The notes beneath the pieces were generated by a model, which was not told the origin of the DNA, made no database searches, and was given only the letters and a program-made list of their open reading frames with translations. From Acidobacteriota bacterium (GTDB lineage Bacteria > Acidobacteriota > Vicinamibacteria > Marinacidobacterales > Marinacidobacteraceae), in NCBI GenBank assembly GCA_022828085.1, contig JAJEIY010000088.1, positions 82,400 through 146,399 on the forward strand: a stretch of DNA of 64,000 bases. Direction: 5' to 3'. Positions 7,961-16,772 of this stretch are shown here, in pieces (within the stretch, counting starts at the first letter, position 1; each line of letters opens with the position of its first letter). Both the position numbers and the translations under genes were made by a program.

Positions 7961-9679
7961 TTGCAGCTCCTCGACTGGATCGTCGTCGCGGCCTACTTCG
8001 GGCTGATCATCACCGTCGGCTACTGGACGGGGCGGGGGAACCGGGGCCTCGAGGACTACTTCCTGGCGCGCCGCTCGATGCCCTGGTACGCCATGGGCCT
8101 CTCGGTGATGGCCACCCAGGCGAGCGCCATCACGCTGGTGGGTACGACCGGACAGGCCTACGTGGACGGGATGCGGTTCATCCAGATCTACTTCGCTCTG
8201 CCCATCGCCATGGTGATCCTCTGCGTCACCCTGGTGCCGCTGTTCTACCGGGCGCGCGTCTTCACCGCCTACGAGTACCTGGAACAGCGCTGCGGCCCGC
8301 ACACCCGGTCCCTCACCAGCCTGCTCTTCCTGTTCGGGAGGGCGCTCTCCGGGGCGGTGGTCATCTACGCCCCGTCGGTGGTGCTCTCGGTGGTCTTCTC
8401 CCTCGACGAGACGCTCACCATCCTGATCATCGGCGGCTTCGCCACCATCTACACCGCGCTCGGGGGGATGCGCGCGGTGATGTGGGTCGAGACCTGGCAG
8501 ATGCTGATCATCCTGCTCGGCATCCTGTTCTGCCTCGGTTCGGTCATCTGGGGGCTGCCCGACGAGGTGAGCCTCGGCGAGGCGCTCCGGCTCGCCGGCT
8601 CCACGGGCCGCCTGGAGACCCTGTCCTTCGACACCGACCCGCGCCAGACCTACACCGTCTGGACGGGGCTGCTCGGAGGGCTCTTCCTGATGCTCTCGTA
8701 CTTCGGTTGCGACCAGAGCCAGGTCCAGCGCTACCTCACCGGGCGTTCGCTCCGCGAGAGCCGCCTCTCACTGATCTTCAACGCCTTCGCCAAGCTCCCG
8801 GTGCAGTTCGTGATCCTGCTCACTGGAGCGCTCCTCTTCGTCTTCTACCAGTTCGAAAAGCCCCCCGTGCTCTTCGATCCGGTGACGCTCGCCGAGACCC
8901 GCGCGGCCGAGCCGGAGGAAATGGCGGCGATGGAGGCCCGCTACGAGACCGCCTTCGCCGAGCGCCGCACGGCCGCTCTCGACTACGCCGAGGCGGACGG
9001 GGCTACCTCCGAGGCGGCGCTCCGGGAGCGCTACGTGGCGGCCGATCTGGCGTTTCAGGAGACCCGCGCCGAGGCGGTCCGCACCGCGGCCGAGGTCAAG
9101 GGCGAGCCCTGGAGCGACACGAATCACGTGTTCCCGACCTTCGTGTTCACGCAGCTCCCCCCCGGCGTCGTCGGCCTGATCCTCATCGCGGTGCTCGCGG
9201 CGGCGATGTCCACCGTGGAGTCGGAACTGTCGGCGCTTTCGACCGCCAGCGTGGTGGACTTCTACCGGCGTTTCCGGAACCGTTTCGTTCGCGGTCCCAC
9301 TTCCGACCGGCACGACCTGATCGCCGGGCGGATCGGGATCCTGTTCTGGGGCACGGTCGCCACCGGGGCCGCTCTCTACATGGGCAGGCTCGGGTCCGCG
9401 GTCGAGGCGGTGAACCGCGTGGGATCCTTCTTCTATGGCCCGATCCTGGGAGCCTTCGTCCTCGCCGCGGTGTTTCCGAGCCGCGGCGCCCGCCGCGCCT
9501 TCCCCGCGGTGCTCTCGGGAGTCGCCGCCGTCTGGGCCGCGGACCTCATCCCCCGGTCGCTCGGGGTTGAGGGAATCTCCTATCTCTACTACAACCTGAT
9601 CGGGACGGCGGTCACCGTTCTCGTGGGTCTCGTACTCGGGAGCCGGGCACGCGCCGGCGCCGGGGAGGGAAACGGATGA
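7961..9679 (+). CDS. Sodium:solute symporter (SSS family)
   Basis: 572 residues with about 13 membrane segments and a TTG start (MQLLDWIVVAAYFG). The N-terminal block GNRGLEDYFLARRSMPWYAMGLSVMATQASAITLVG is diagnostic of the SSS family and includes the helix that unwinds at the sodium/substrate site. Between about residues 300 and 390 lies a charged, Ala/Glu-rich insertion predicted to be helical and outside the membrane. Such insertions occur in sugar-transporter-like SSS members. Likely imports a sugar, amino acid or organic acid with sodium. Co-directional with the 45-codon gene before it and overlapping the ClC gene after it by 4 bases. Confidence 0.88.
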   Translation: MQLLDWIVVAAYFGLIITVGYWTGRGNRGLEDYFLARRSMPWYAMGLSVMATQASAITLVGTTGQAYVDGMRFIQIYFALPIAMVILCVTLVPLFYRARVFTAYEYLEQRCGPHTRSLTSLLFLFGRALSGAVVIYAPSVVLSVVFSLDETLTILIIGGFATIYTALGGMRAVMWVETWQMLIILLGILFCLGSVIWGLPDEVSLGEALRLAGSTGRLETLSFDTDPRQTYTVWTGLLGGLFLMLSYFGCDQSQVQRYLTGRSLRESRLSLIFNAFAKLPVQFVILLTGALLFVFYQFEKPPVLFDPVTLAETRAAEPEEMAAMEARYETAFAERRTAALDYAEADGATSEAALRERYVAADLAFQETRAEAVRTAAEVKGEPWSDTNHVFPTFVFTQLPPGVVGLILIAVLAAAMSTVESELSALSTASVVDFYRRFRNRFVRGPTSDRHDLIAGRIGILFWGTVATGAALYMGRLGSAVEAVNRVGSFFYGPILGAFVLAAVFPSRGARRAFPAVLSGVAAVWAADLIPRSLGVEGISYLYYNLIGTAVTVLVGLVLGSRARAGAGEGNG

Positions 9680-11421
9680 TCCGGATCCTCGCCCGCACGA
9701 TCTCGCGGATCGTCGAAACGCTCTCTTCGCGCGAATTCCTCCACAGCCCCGGTTTCCTGACCGGCCTGAACCTCGGCATCGGAGCGCTGGTGGGCGGGGT
9801 CATCGTGTCCTTCATCGTGGTGACCGAGTGGCTCGCCGACGTCGTGGTTCACGGCCCGGCGCTCGGCGCGGTCCGCTTCGCCGCCCCGGTCCTCGGCGCC
9901 CTGGCCGCCGGCTTCCTGCTCCATCGCTGGTTCGGCGAGGCCCGGGGAAGCGGCATTCCCCAGACGAAGGCCGCCCTGGTGGCGCAGGACGGCCGGATCC
10001 CGTTCCGGGTGCCCTTCGGGAAGTACCTCTGCGGGGTCCTCACCCTGGGGAGCGGCATCCCGCTCGGACGCGAAGGGCCCTCCGCGCAGATCGGCGCGGG
10101 GATCGCCTCTTCCGTGGGCGAGGCGCTGAAACTGGATACCGAACAGCGCCGGCAACTGGTGCCCGTCGGGACCGCGGCGGCGATCGCGGCCGCCTTCAAC
10201 ACCCCGATCGCCGCGATCCTGTTCTCGCTCGAGGAAATCGTCGGGAACCTCCACGCCCGCGTGCTCGGCTCCGTCGTGCTGAGCGCGGTCGCGAGCTGGC
10301 TGGTGCTCCGCCTGTCGCTGGGCGACGAGCCGCTCTTTTCCGTTCCCGCCTACGAACTCGGCCATCCGGCCGAACTCCTCATCTACGCCGCGCTCGGCGT
10401 GTTCGGGGGACTCATGTCCGTGGGGTTCGTGCGCGCGCTCCTCTGGCTGCGCGCCGCGTTCCGGCGGCTTCCGGGTTCGAGCCGCTGGTTTCAGCCCGCT
10501 CTCGGCGGTCTGGCGGTGGCCGCCGCCTGGGTGCTGCTTCCCGGGTTCTTCGAAGTCGGGTACGGCCCGGTGGGCCGGGCGCTCGCCGGCGAACTGCCCA
10601 TGGGAACGATGGCGGTCCTCCTCGCCCTCCACCTGGCGCTGGTCGTGTTCGCCTATGCCTCGGGGAACGCGGGGGGGATCTTCGGCCCCAGCATCTTCCT
10701 CGGCGCCATGCTGGGGGGAGTCGTCGGCAGTCTGGCCAACCTCTGGTTCGACTTCGCGTCGGGTCCCGGGGCGTACTCGCTGGTCGGAATGGGGGCGGCC
10801 TTCGCCGGCATCCTCCGGGTGCCGATGGCGTCGGTCTTCATGATCTTCGAGATCACCCAGAGCTACTCCGTCATCGTGCCGATGATGATCGCCAACCTGA
10901 CCTCGTTCTTCGTCTCCCGGCGGCTCCAGCGGGTGTCCGTCTACGAGGCGCTGGCGGCGCAGGACGGGATCCAGCTTCCCTCGACGGAGGACGAAGCCCC
11001 CCATCCGGTAGTGCGTTCCGCCATGCGTCCGCCCCGCGAGTTGCTGTCGCCGAGCCTCACCGTCGAGGACGCGATCGAGCGGGTGGCGCTGAGCGGCATA
11101 CGCGCCTGGCCGGTCGCGGAAGGCAACCGCATCTCCGGGCTCATCACGCTCGCGGAACTGGAGCGGTGGCACGCCTGGGGGCAGGACCAGGAGCGGCTCG
11201 GCGACCTGGTCCGCGGGCGGAAATTCCCGCACGCGCACGCCGATCAGCCCATCGACCACGTTCTGGCCACCATGGGCCGGATCCGCATGGACACGCTGCC
11301 CGTCGTCAGCCGGGTGGACCTCCACCAGCTCGAGGCGGTGGTCACGGTCTCGGATCTCCTGAGGGCCTATGGGATCGCGCCGGGCGCGAGGGACGGGCCG
11401 CCTCGAGGCATCCCGGGATGA
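9676..11421 (+). CDS. ClC-type chloride/proton antiporter with C-terminal CBS domains
   Basis: 581 residues. The selectivity-filter motifs are all present: GSGIPLGREGP (containing the external gating Glu), GGIFGPSIFLG, and a conserved Tyr in QSYSVIVP. The second Glu of SLEEI aligns with the internal proton-transfer Glu of the E. coli antiporter, so proton-coupled exchange is more likely than a passive channel. Residues after about 450 contain two CBS motifs (MRPPRELLSPSLTVEDA and FPHAHADQPIDHVLATM), which in this family can sense nucleotides or ionic strength. The start overlaps the symporter stop (ATGA), and the stop overlaps dtd. Could support pH or ion balance for the coupled symporter. 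Confidence 0.9.
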   Translation: MIRILARTISRIVETLSSREFLHSPGFLTGLNLGIGALVGGVIVSFIVVTEWLADVVVHGPALGAVRFAAPVLGALAAGFLLHRWFGEARGSGIPQTKAALVAQDGRIPFRVPFGKYLCGVLTLGSGIPLGREGPSAQIGAGIASSVGEALKLDTEQRRQLVPVGTAAAIAAAFNTPIAAILFSLEEIVGNLHARVLGSVVLSAVASWLVLRLSLGDEPLFSVPAYELGHPAELLIYAALGVFGGLMSVGFVRALLWLRAAFRRLPGSSRWFQPALGGLAVAAAWVLLPGFFEVGYGPVGRALAGELPMGTMAVLLALHLALVVFAYASGNAGGIFGPSIFLGAMLGGVVGSLANLWFDFASGPGAYSLVGMGAAFAGILRVPMASVFMIFEITQSYSVIVPMMIANLTSFFVSRRLQRVSVYEALAAQDGIQLPSTEDEAPHPVVRSAMRPPRELLSPSLTVEDAIERVALSGIRAWPVAEGNRISGLITLAELERWHAWGQDQERLGDLVRGRKFPHAHADQPIDHVLATMGRIRMDTLPVVSRVDLHQLEAVVTVSDLLRAYGIAPGARDGPPRGIPG

Positions 11422-11897
11422 TCGCCGTCGTGCAGCGGGTTTCCTCCGCTTCCGTTTCGGTGGGCGGCGAGCGCGTGTCGGAAATCGGGGCCGGACTGCT
11501 GGTGCTGCTCGGGGTTTCGGTGACCGATACCCCGGAGGACGCCGCCTGGCTCGCGAAGAAGATCGCGGGGCTCCGGATGTTTCGCGCGCCGGAGGGAGAG
11601 CCGGAACGCAGCGTGCTCGAAACCGGCGGCGAGGTGCTCGCGGTGTCGCAGTTCACGCTCCTCGGGAACTGCCGCAAGGGGCGGCGTCCGTCCTTCACCC
11701 GCGCCGCTCCGGGACCCGAGGCCGAAGCGCTCTACGAGGAGTTCTGCGCCCGGCTCCGGGAACTCGGGGTTCCGGTGGGCACCGGCCGCTTCGGGGCGAT
11801 GATGGAGGTCTCGCTGCTGAACGACGGGCCCTACACGCTCCTCGTGGAGAGCCCGGCAGGGCGAAGTATCCTTACCCGCTCGGGCGAGTCGCAGTAG
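11418..11897 (+). CDS. dtd: D-aminoacyl-tRNA deacylase
   Basis: 159 residues, the usual DTD length, starting MIAVVQRVSSASV as in the family. The two active-site signatures are visible: SQFTL near residue 77 and NDGPYT near the C-terminus, equivalent to the NxGPxT Gly-cis-Pro motif that proofreads chirality. The enzyme hydrolyses D-amino acids (and glycine) mischarged onto tRNA in the cytoplasm. It starts inside the stop of the ClC gene (ATGA overlap), indicating translational coupling though the functions are unrelated. Confidence 0.95.
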   Translation: MIAVVQRVSSASVSVGGERVSEIGAGLLVLLGVSVTDTPEDAAWLAKKIAGLRMFRAPEGEPERSVLETGGEVLAVSQFTLLGNCRKGRRPSFTRAAPGPEAEALYEEFCARLRELGVPVGTGRFGAMMEVSLLNDGPYTLLVESPAGRSILTRSGESQ

Positions 11898-11958
11898 AGC
11901 GGTCCGGCGCCAGCGCGGCGGATGTCCGACCCCTTCGCCCGACCACGAGGTATCTCCG

Positions 11959-13035
11959 ATGCGCACGTTTTTCGTCAAGGTGGCGCCGTGTCTTGCCGGC
12001 GCCGCTCTGCTTGCCCTTGCGGGCTGCGGCGGAGCCGTGGCCGGCTCCGGCGGCTCGGCCGCCGGTTCCGGCTCGCTCCTCCCCGACACCGTGGACTCCG
12101 AGGTGCTCGGGGTCCTGAACGGCGAGGAGCTCACGCTCGACGATCTGACCGACCGGGACATATCGCAGCTCGCCCAACTCCGCACGGACTACTACACCGA
12201 GACGCATGCCCTGCTCGAGCAAGGCACGGTGCGGGCCGCCCGCGAGCAGTTGCTGCTCGCTGCCGCCGCGGAGAAGGGCATGACCCTGAACCAGTACTAC
12301 ACGCAGGAGATCGGCCTTCCGGAAGTCAGCGACGAGGAGCTGCAGTACGTCTACAACCAGAACCGCCAGCAGATCGGGCGGCCGCTCGAGGAGATCGCGA
12401 CCGACCTCCGCCGGCAGATCGCCAACCAGAAGATGGCGCGGAACATCGAACTCGAGGGCAACCGCCTGCTGCGCGAGGCCGACTGGGACCTCACGGTTCC
12501 CGCCTATCGGGTCGCCATCGAAACCGATGGTCACGCCACGCTCGGTCCGGACAGCGCACCGGTGGAACTCGTGGTTTTCTCGTGCTTCGAGTGCCCCTTC
12601 TGCCGGCGTTTCGACGCGTCGATCAACCGGCTCCGGGAGGACGAGGCCCTGGCCAGCCAGGTCCGGTTGGTGTTCCGGCACTTCCCGCTGCGGAACATGC
12701 ACCCGATGGCCCAGAAAGCGCACGAGGCGTCCGTCTGCGCCGAAGACCAGGGGAAGTTCTGGGAGTACCACGACGCGCTGTGGGCGGACGACAACATCTC
12801 GCTCGACGGCCTGGAACAGCACGCCAGGCTCGTCGGTCTGGACACCGAGGAGTTCGCGCAGTGCCTCAACTCCGGCAGCAGCTACGAGCGGGTGCAGACC
12901 GATCTGGAGGCCGCCCTGGCGCTCGGACAGACGGGGACTCCGGCGGTGTTCGTGAACGGGCGGTACATCGGCGGCGCAGTGTCGTTCGAGCAGTTGACCG
13001 CCGAGGTCGAGCGCGAAATCAACGAGTCGAACTGA
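11959..13035 (+). CDS. DsbA-like thioredoxin-fold lipoprotein with SurA-like N-terminal region
   Basis: 358 residues. A lipoprotein signal ends in LALAGCG, so the mature protein is probably anchored by a lipidated Cys. Residues 45-165 form a charged helical region beginning VLNGEELTLDDL that resembles the N-terminal chaperone part of SurA/PpiD-like proteins, without an isomerase domain. The C-terminal 190 residues are a DsbA/DsbG-type thioredoxin fold with redox motif CPFC preceded by an extra Cys (CFECPFC), and a cis-Pro loop in TGTPAVFVNG. Likely a periplasmic disulfide oxidoreductase or isomerase acting on secreted proteins. Lies 61 bases after dtd and 19 before the PPOX gene, same strand. 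Confidence 0.82.
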   Translation: MRTFFVKVAPCLAGAALLALAGCGGAVAGSGGSAAGSGSLLPDTVDSEVLGVLNGEELTLDDLTDRDISQLAQLRTDYYTETHALLEQGTVRAAREQLLLAAAAEKGMTLNQYYTQEIGLPEVSDEELQYVYNQNRQQIGRPLEEIATDLRRQIANQKMARNIELEGNRLLREADWDLTVPAYRVAIETDGHATLGPDSAPVELVVFSCFECPFCRRFDASINRLREDEALASQVRLVFRHFPLRNMHPMAQKAHEASVCAEDQGKFWEYHDALWADDNISLDGLEQHARLVGLDTEEFAQCLNSGSSYERVQTDLEAALALGQTGTPAVFVNGRYIGGAVSFEQLTAEVEREINESN

Positions 13036-13054
13036 CCCTCCGGAGAAACCAGGA

Positions 13055-13456
13055 ATGCCCAGAACCAACACCCTTTCTCCCGAGGTCCGGGAGTTCCTGG
13101 CAACCCGCTGCTACGTCCACCTGGCCACGCTCATGGCCGACGGCAGTCCCCAGGTCTCCCCGGTCTGGGCGGAGACCGACGGGGACCTCATCGTGGTCAA
13201 TTCGGCGGCCGGGCGGGTCAAGGACCGGAACATCAAGCGCGACGCCCGGGTGGCGCTCTCCGCGACCCATCCGGACGATCCGTTCAAGGCGCTCATGATC
13301 CGGGGCCGGGTGGTGAAGGTCACCGAGGAGGGCGCCGAGGACGGGATCGACCGCCTCGCGCGGAAGTACATCGGGGGCGAGCGCTACGAGTGGCGGCGTC
13401 CCGGCGAGGTGCGGGTCGCCTACTACATCCAGCCCGAGACCGTTAAGACTCTCTAG
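13055..13456 (+). CDS. PPOX-class (pyridoxamine-phosphate-oxidase-fold) flavoprotein
   Basis: 133 residues, a single split-barrel domain. The pattern YVHLATLMADGSPQVSPVWAE at the N-terminus, followed by GRVKDRNIKRDARVAL and YIGGERYEWRR, matches the small FMN/F420-binding oxidoreductases (FDOR-B-like). GGAG-like ribosome-binding bases lie about 10 bases before the ATG. Members use FMN, F420 or heme, and the cofactor cannot be fixed from this sequence alone. It is the last gene of the dtd-led run and is followed by three double-hairpin repeats. Confidence 0.82.
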   Translation: MPRTNTLSPEVREFLATRCYVHLATLMADGSPQVSPVWAETDGDLIVVNSAAGRVKDRNIKRDARVALSATHPDDPFKALMIRGRVVKVTEEGAEDGIDRLARKYIGGERYEWRRPGEVRVAYYIQPETVKTL

Positions 13457-13881
13457 CGCGTCCGAGGGCCGGTCTCCGACCGGCGGCGTCGCGCTCAACA
13501 GCGGAGGCGACGCGCCGGCTTGGAACGCCGACCTCCCGGTCGGCACGCGCGGTGCTCCGCACCGCGCACGGCGCAACGCTGGTCTGCCCAACGGGGCTCT
13601 CTCGGTGCAACGGGGCAGACGGGAGGTTCCCGGACCTCTGTCGCCCAGGGCGGATAGCGGCACGTCGTCCGCGGGCCTTCGGCCCGCTGTGCCGACCGGA
13701 GGTCGGCGTTCCAAGCCGGCGCGTGATCCAGTCGGTTTGGGGGCCAGTGTTCCAACCCGTGGGCACCATCCTGCGGGAGAGCGTTCCAAGCCGGGGCGTC
13801 ATCGCGGTCCCTTCCGCGTTGCGGTTTCGCGGCCCTCCGGGGCCGCGATGCCGGCCGGAGGCCGGCGCTCCGATTCGTTCC
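13457..13881. repeat. Spacer of about 425 bases with three double-hairpin elements
   Basis: No credible gene. Elements lie at 13514-13569 (plus orientation, stems GCCGACC/GGTCGGC and GCGCGGTGC/GCACCGCGC), 13671-13720 (minus orientation, stems GCCGACC/GGTCGGC and GCGGGCC/GGCCCGC) and 13824-13871 (minus orientation, stems GCCGGCC/GGCCGGC and GCGGCCC/GGGCCGC). Partial TTCCAAGCCGG flanks recur at about 13749 and 13782. The spacer sits between convergent genes. Confidence 0.8.
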
Positions 13882-14562
13882 CTAACCCGGGGCGTCGACC
13901 ACGGATCCGGTCATTGCGGGGGGGGCCTCGCTGCCGAGCCAGACGATGACGTCGGCGACGGATTCGGGCGTCGACCTCGGTTTGGCGCCGGGGATGGCCG
14001 CTCGATAGGACTCGGTATCCACCGATCCGGGACAGACGGCGAAGACCGAGATACCGGCCGGGCGCAGTTCCTCGGCGCACGCCTTGGTCAACCCCACGAC
14101 ACCCCACTTCGAGGCGCAGTAGGCGGCGAGGCGGGGGGCGCCGATCCGTCCGGCCATGGCCGCGAGGTTCACGATGCGCCCTTGCCGCCGCTCGATCATG
14201 CCGGGGAGCACGGCGCGGGTGCAGAGGAACGTCCCTTTCAGGTTGACGCCGAGGACGCCGTCGAAGTCCGCATCGGACGTCGAGGTCAACGGGGCCCGGT
14301 GGACGGCGCCGGCGGCGTTGACCAGCAACTCGACGGGGCCGAAGCGTCGCTCGGCTTCCGCCACCAACTCGCTCACCTGATCGCGTTCCGTGACGTCTGT
14401 CGGAGCGACGAAAGCAAAGCCGCCGACTTCCCGGATCCGGTTCTCGATCGCGACCAGACCCGTGGGCTGCCGGGCCGCCAGGGCGACCCCGAACCCCTTC
14501 TTCGCCAGCGCCAGGGCGGTGGCCGCCCCGATCCCCCGGCTGGCGCCGGTGACGATGGCGAC
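13882..14562 (-). pseudogene. Short-chain dehydrogenase/reductase lacking a start codon and the catalytic Ser
   Basis: About 226 residues of a classical SDR: VAIVTGASRGIG (cofactor loop), NAAG, the YCASK catalytic pair and the CPGSVDTE loop. Two defects are visible. First, no ATG, GTG or TTG lies in frame between the Rossmann strand (base 14562) and a double-hairpin element that begins at 14585; the next upstream in-frame start (GTG, 14724) is inside yjbQ and would add non-SDR sequence. Second, the residue 13 before the catalytic Tyr, normally Ser, is Ala (NLAAMAG). The right coordinate marks the first recognisable codon, not a proven start. Best read as an inactivated or unusually translated reductase; substrate unknown. 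Confidence 0.7.
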
Positions 14563-14584
14563 CCGGGGCGACTCCGGGTGGTGT

Positions 14585-14632
14585 GTTTCGCCGCCCGACG
14601 GGCGGCGGTGCCGGTCTGAAGACCGGCGCTCC
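14585..14632 (-). repeat. Double-hairpin element at the 5' edge of the SDR
   Basis: Minus orientation. Perfect stem CCGGTCT/AGACCGG and second stem GCCGCCC/GGGCGGC. It occupies almost the whole 86-base space between the yjbQ stop and the SDR Rossmann strand, where an SDR start codon and ribosome-binding site would be expected. Confidence 0.85.
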
Positions 14633-14648
14633 CCCGGCGTGCCTGCCC

Positions 14649-15152
14649 CTAAACGCCGATGAGGTGCGCCGTGACCGTGCGGTCGCGTGGACCGTCCAGC
14701 TCCGCGAAGAGGATGCTCTGCCACTGGCCGAGGGTGATCTCTCCGTCGTGGATCGGGACCGTCACGTTGTGGCCGAGGAGCGTCGCCCGGAGATGGGCGT
14801 CCGCGTTCTTCCGCTCGCAATCGGAGCAGTCCTCGCAGTTGTGGAGGTAGCCGTCGTCGGCGTCCACGAGGCGCTCGAGGCATTCGGTGAGGTCGGCCAT
14901 CAGCGCCGCCTGGAACTCGTTCAGGAAGAGCGCCGTCGTCGTGTGGAGGGTTGAAAGGATGAGGAAACCCGCCTTGATGCCCGACGCGCGGACCTGATCA
15001 CGAACGCGGTCGCTGATGTTGTGCAGTTCCACACGGGAATCCGTCACCACTTTCAGCGTGCGATGCATGATCTTCATCTGCCCGCGGATCACCTCTTCCG
15101 TGGACTTCGCCGGTGCGGCCTTGACCGTCGGCTGCGTCAGTACGCTTTGCAT
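14649..15152 (-). CDS. yjbQ: YjbQ/UPF0047 family protein (secondary thiamin-phosphate-synthase-like)
   Basis: 167 residues from the second of two adjacent ATGs; AAGGAG stands 6 bases before it. The family signature TLHTTTALFLNE and the C-terminal NADAHLRATLLGH and LGQWQSILFAELDGPR blocks are present. Some members have weak thiamin-phosphate synthase activity, but the physiological role is not settled. This copy has a longer N-terminus (about 30 residues before the core) and a cysteine cluster CEDCSDC just before the NADAHLR block, which could bind a metal. It is divergent from glcD and lies upstream of the damaged SDR on the same strand. Confidence 0.88.
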   Translation of the reverse strand: MQSVLTQPTVKAAPAKSTEEVIRGQMKIMHRTLKVVTDSRVELHNISDRVRDQVRASGIKAGFLILSTLHTTTALFLNEFQAALMADLTECLERLVDADDGYLHNCEDCSDCERKNADAHLRATLLGHNVTVPIHDGEITLGQWQSILFAELDGPRDRTVTAHLIGV

Positions 15153-15323
15153 CATGAACTCCTTGACCCGTGCCGCTCGGCGCCGGTCCGGGACCGCCGC
15201 GAGCAGGCGGAGAGCCAGTATACCAAGTGGAAACGGGCCCCTCGGCCCATCCTCAGCCGGGGGCTGGGATACTTCCATCGGCATCCGCACCCGTGAATCC
15301 GCCCCGGCTTGACCCTGTCCCTG

Positions 15324-16772
15324 ATGGAAGCCCTCGCCGCTGAACTCCGCCCGCACCTCGGGAAGCACGGGTTTCTCCTCCGCCCGGAGCACACCCTCCC
15401 CTACGAGTGCGACGGCAGCACCGCCTACCGGAGCGCGCCGCAGGCGGTGGCGCTGCCGCGCTCCACCGCGGAGGTCGCCCGGGTGGTGAGGGCCTGCGCC
15501 GCCGCCGGGGTTCCGTTCACGGCGCGGGGGGCCGGGACCGGCCTCTCCGGGGGAGCGACGCCGATCCAGGGCGGGGTGGTGATCTCCCTGGCGGGGATGA
15601 ACCGCGTTCTGGAGGTCAACCCCGCGGAGCGGACCGCGCGTTGCCAGACGGGGGTGGTCAACCTCGAGATCTCCCGGGCGACGGCCCCGTTCGGACTCTT
15701 CTTCGCTCCCGACCCGTCGAGCCAGTCCGCCTGCACGCTGGGGGGCAACATCGCCGAGAACTCGGGAGGGCCGCACTGCTTCAAGCTGGGGGCCACCACC
15801 TCGCACATCCTGGAGGTCACCGTGGTCCTCGACGACGGCGAAGTGGTGGTGCTGTCCGAAGATGACGCCGGCTACGACCTGGTCGGCCTCTTCGTCGGCT
15901 CCGAGGGCACTCTCGGGATCGCGACCGAAGCGACGGTACGGCTGCTGCCGGTTCCGGAGACCGTCGAGACCCTCCTCGCGCCGTTCGCGGGACTGGTGCC
16001 CGCCTGCGAAGCGGTCTCCCGCATCGTGGCGGCCGGCACCGTTCCGGTGGCGATGGAGATGCTCGACGCCGCCACCATCGAGGTGGTCGAGGCCGGCATC
16101 GGAGCGGGCTATCCGAAGGACGCCGGGGCGGTGCTGCTGCTCGAACTCGACGGCGCGAAACCGGCGGTCGCCCGCCAGCGCGCCGATGTGGACCGCATCC
16201 TCCAGGAGTGCGGGGCTCTGGAAATCCGGGTGGCGCACGACGCGGCGGAGCGGGAACTGCTCTGGCGCGGCCGCAAGTTCGCCTTCGGGGCCATGGGCCG
16301 CATCTCGACGGACCTCTACGTGCAGGACGGGGTGGTCCCGCGCTCGGCGCTCCCGGAGGCGATCGCCGAGGTCGAGCGGATCGGCAGGCGGCACGACCTC
16401 CGGGTGGCGAACGTGTTCCACGCCGGCGACGGCAACCTCCATCCCTGCATTTCCTACGACGGCCGCGACCCGGACGAGAAGGCCCGGGTGATGGCCGCCA
16501 GCCACGAGCTGCTCTCCCTCTGCGTCCGGCTCGGCGGAGTGCTTTCCGGCGAGCACGGGGTCGGGATCGAGAAGCGGGACTCGCTCGATCTGCTCTTCGA
16601 CGAGGACGACCTCGAAGCGATGCGCCGGGTCCGCGACGCCTGGAATCGGCAGGGACTCCTGAACCCCGGGAAAATCCTTCCGGTCCGGTCCGGCTGCGGG
16701 GAGCCGCGGGCAACCCTTCCGGAGAGCGGCATGCCCGGGCGGGTCGCTGCGATTCCCGGCGCGTGGATCTGA
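15324..16772 (+). CDS. glcD: Glycolate oxidase subunit GlcD (FAD-linked)
   Basis: 482 residues from the ATG at 15324; a TTG at 15309 would add five residues. The FAD-binding PCMH domain shows ARGAGTGLSGGATP and GGNIAENSGGPHC, and the C-terminal FAD-oxidase domain shows VFHAGDGNLHP and GEHGVGIEKR. GlcD catalyses oxidation of glycolate (or lactate-like 2-hydroxy acids) to the 2-oxo acid, passing electrons to the GlcE/GlcF partners and on to the respiratory chain. The stop overlaps the glcE start by one base, so the set is an operon. Confidence 0.93.
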   Translation: MEALAAELRPHLGKHGFLLRPEHTLPYECDGSTAYRSAPQAVALPRSTAEVARVVRACAAAGVPFTARGAGTGLSGGATPIQGGVVISLAGMNRVLEVNPAERTARCQTGVVNLEISRATAPFGLFFAPDPSSQSACTLGGNIAENSGGPHCFKLGATTSHILEVTVVLDDGEVVVLSEDDAGYDLVGLFVGSEGTLGIATEATVRLLPVPETVETLLAPFAGLVPACEAVSRIVAAGTVPVAMEMLDAATIEVVEAGIGAGYPKDAGAVLLLELDGAKPAVARQRADVDRILQECGALEIRVAHDAAERELLWRGRKFAFGAMGRISTDLYVQDGVVPRSALPEAIAEVERIGRRHDLRVANVFHAGDGNLHPCISYDGRDPDEKARVMAASHELLSLCVRLGGVLSGEHGVGIEKRDSLDLLFDEDDLEAMRRVRDAWNRQGLLNPGKILPVRSGCGEPRATLPESGMPGRVAAIPGAWI

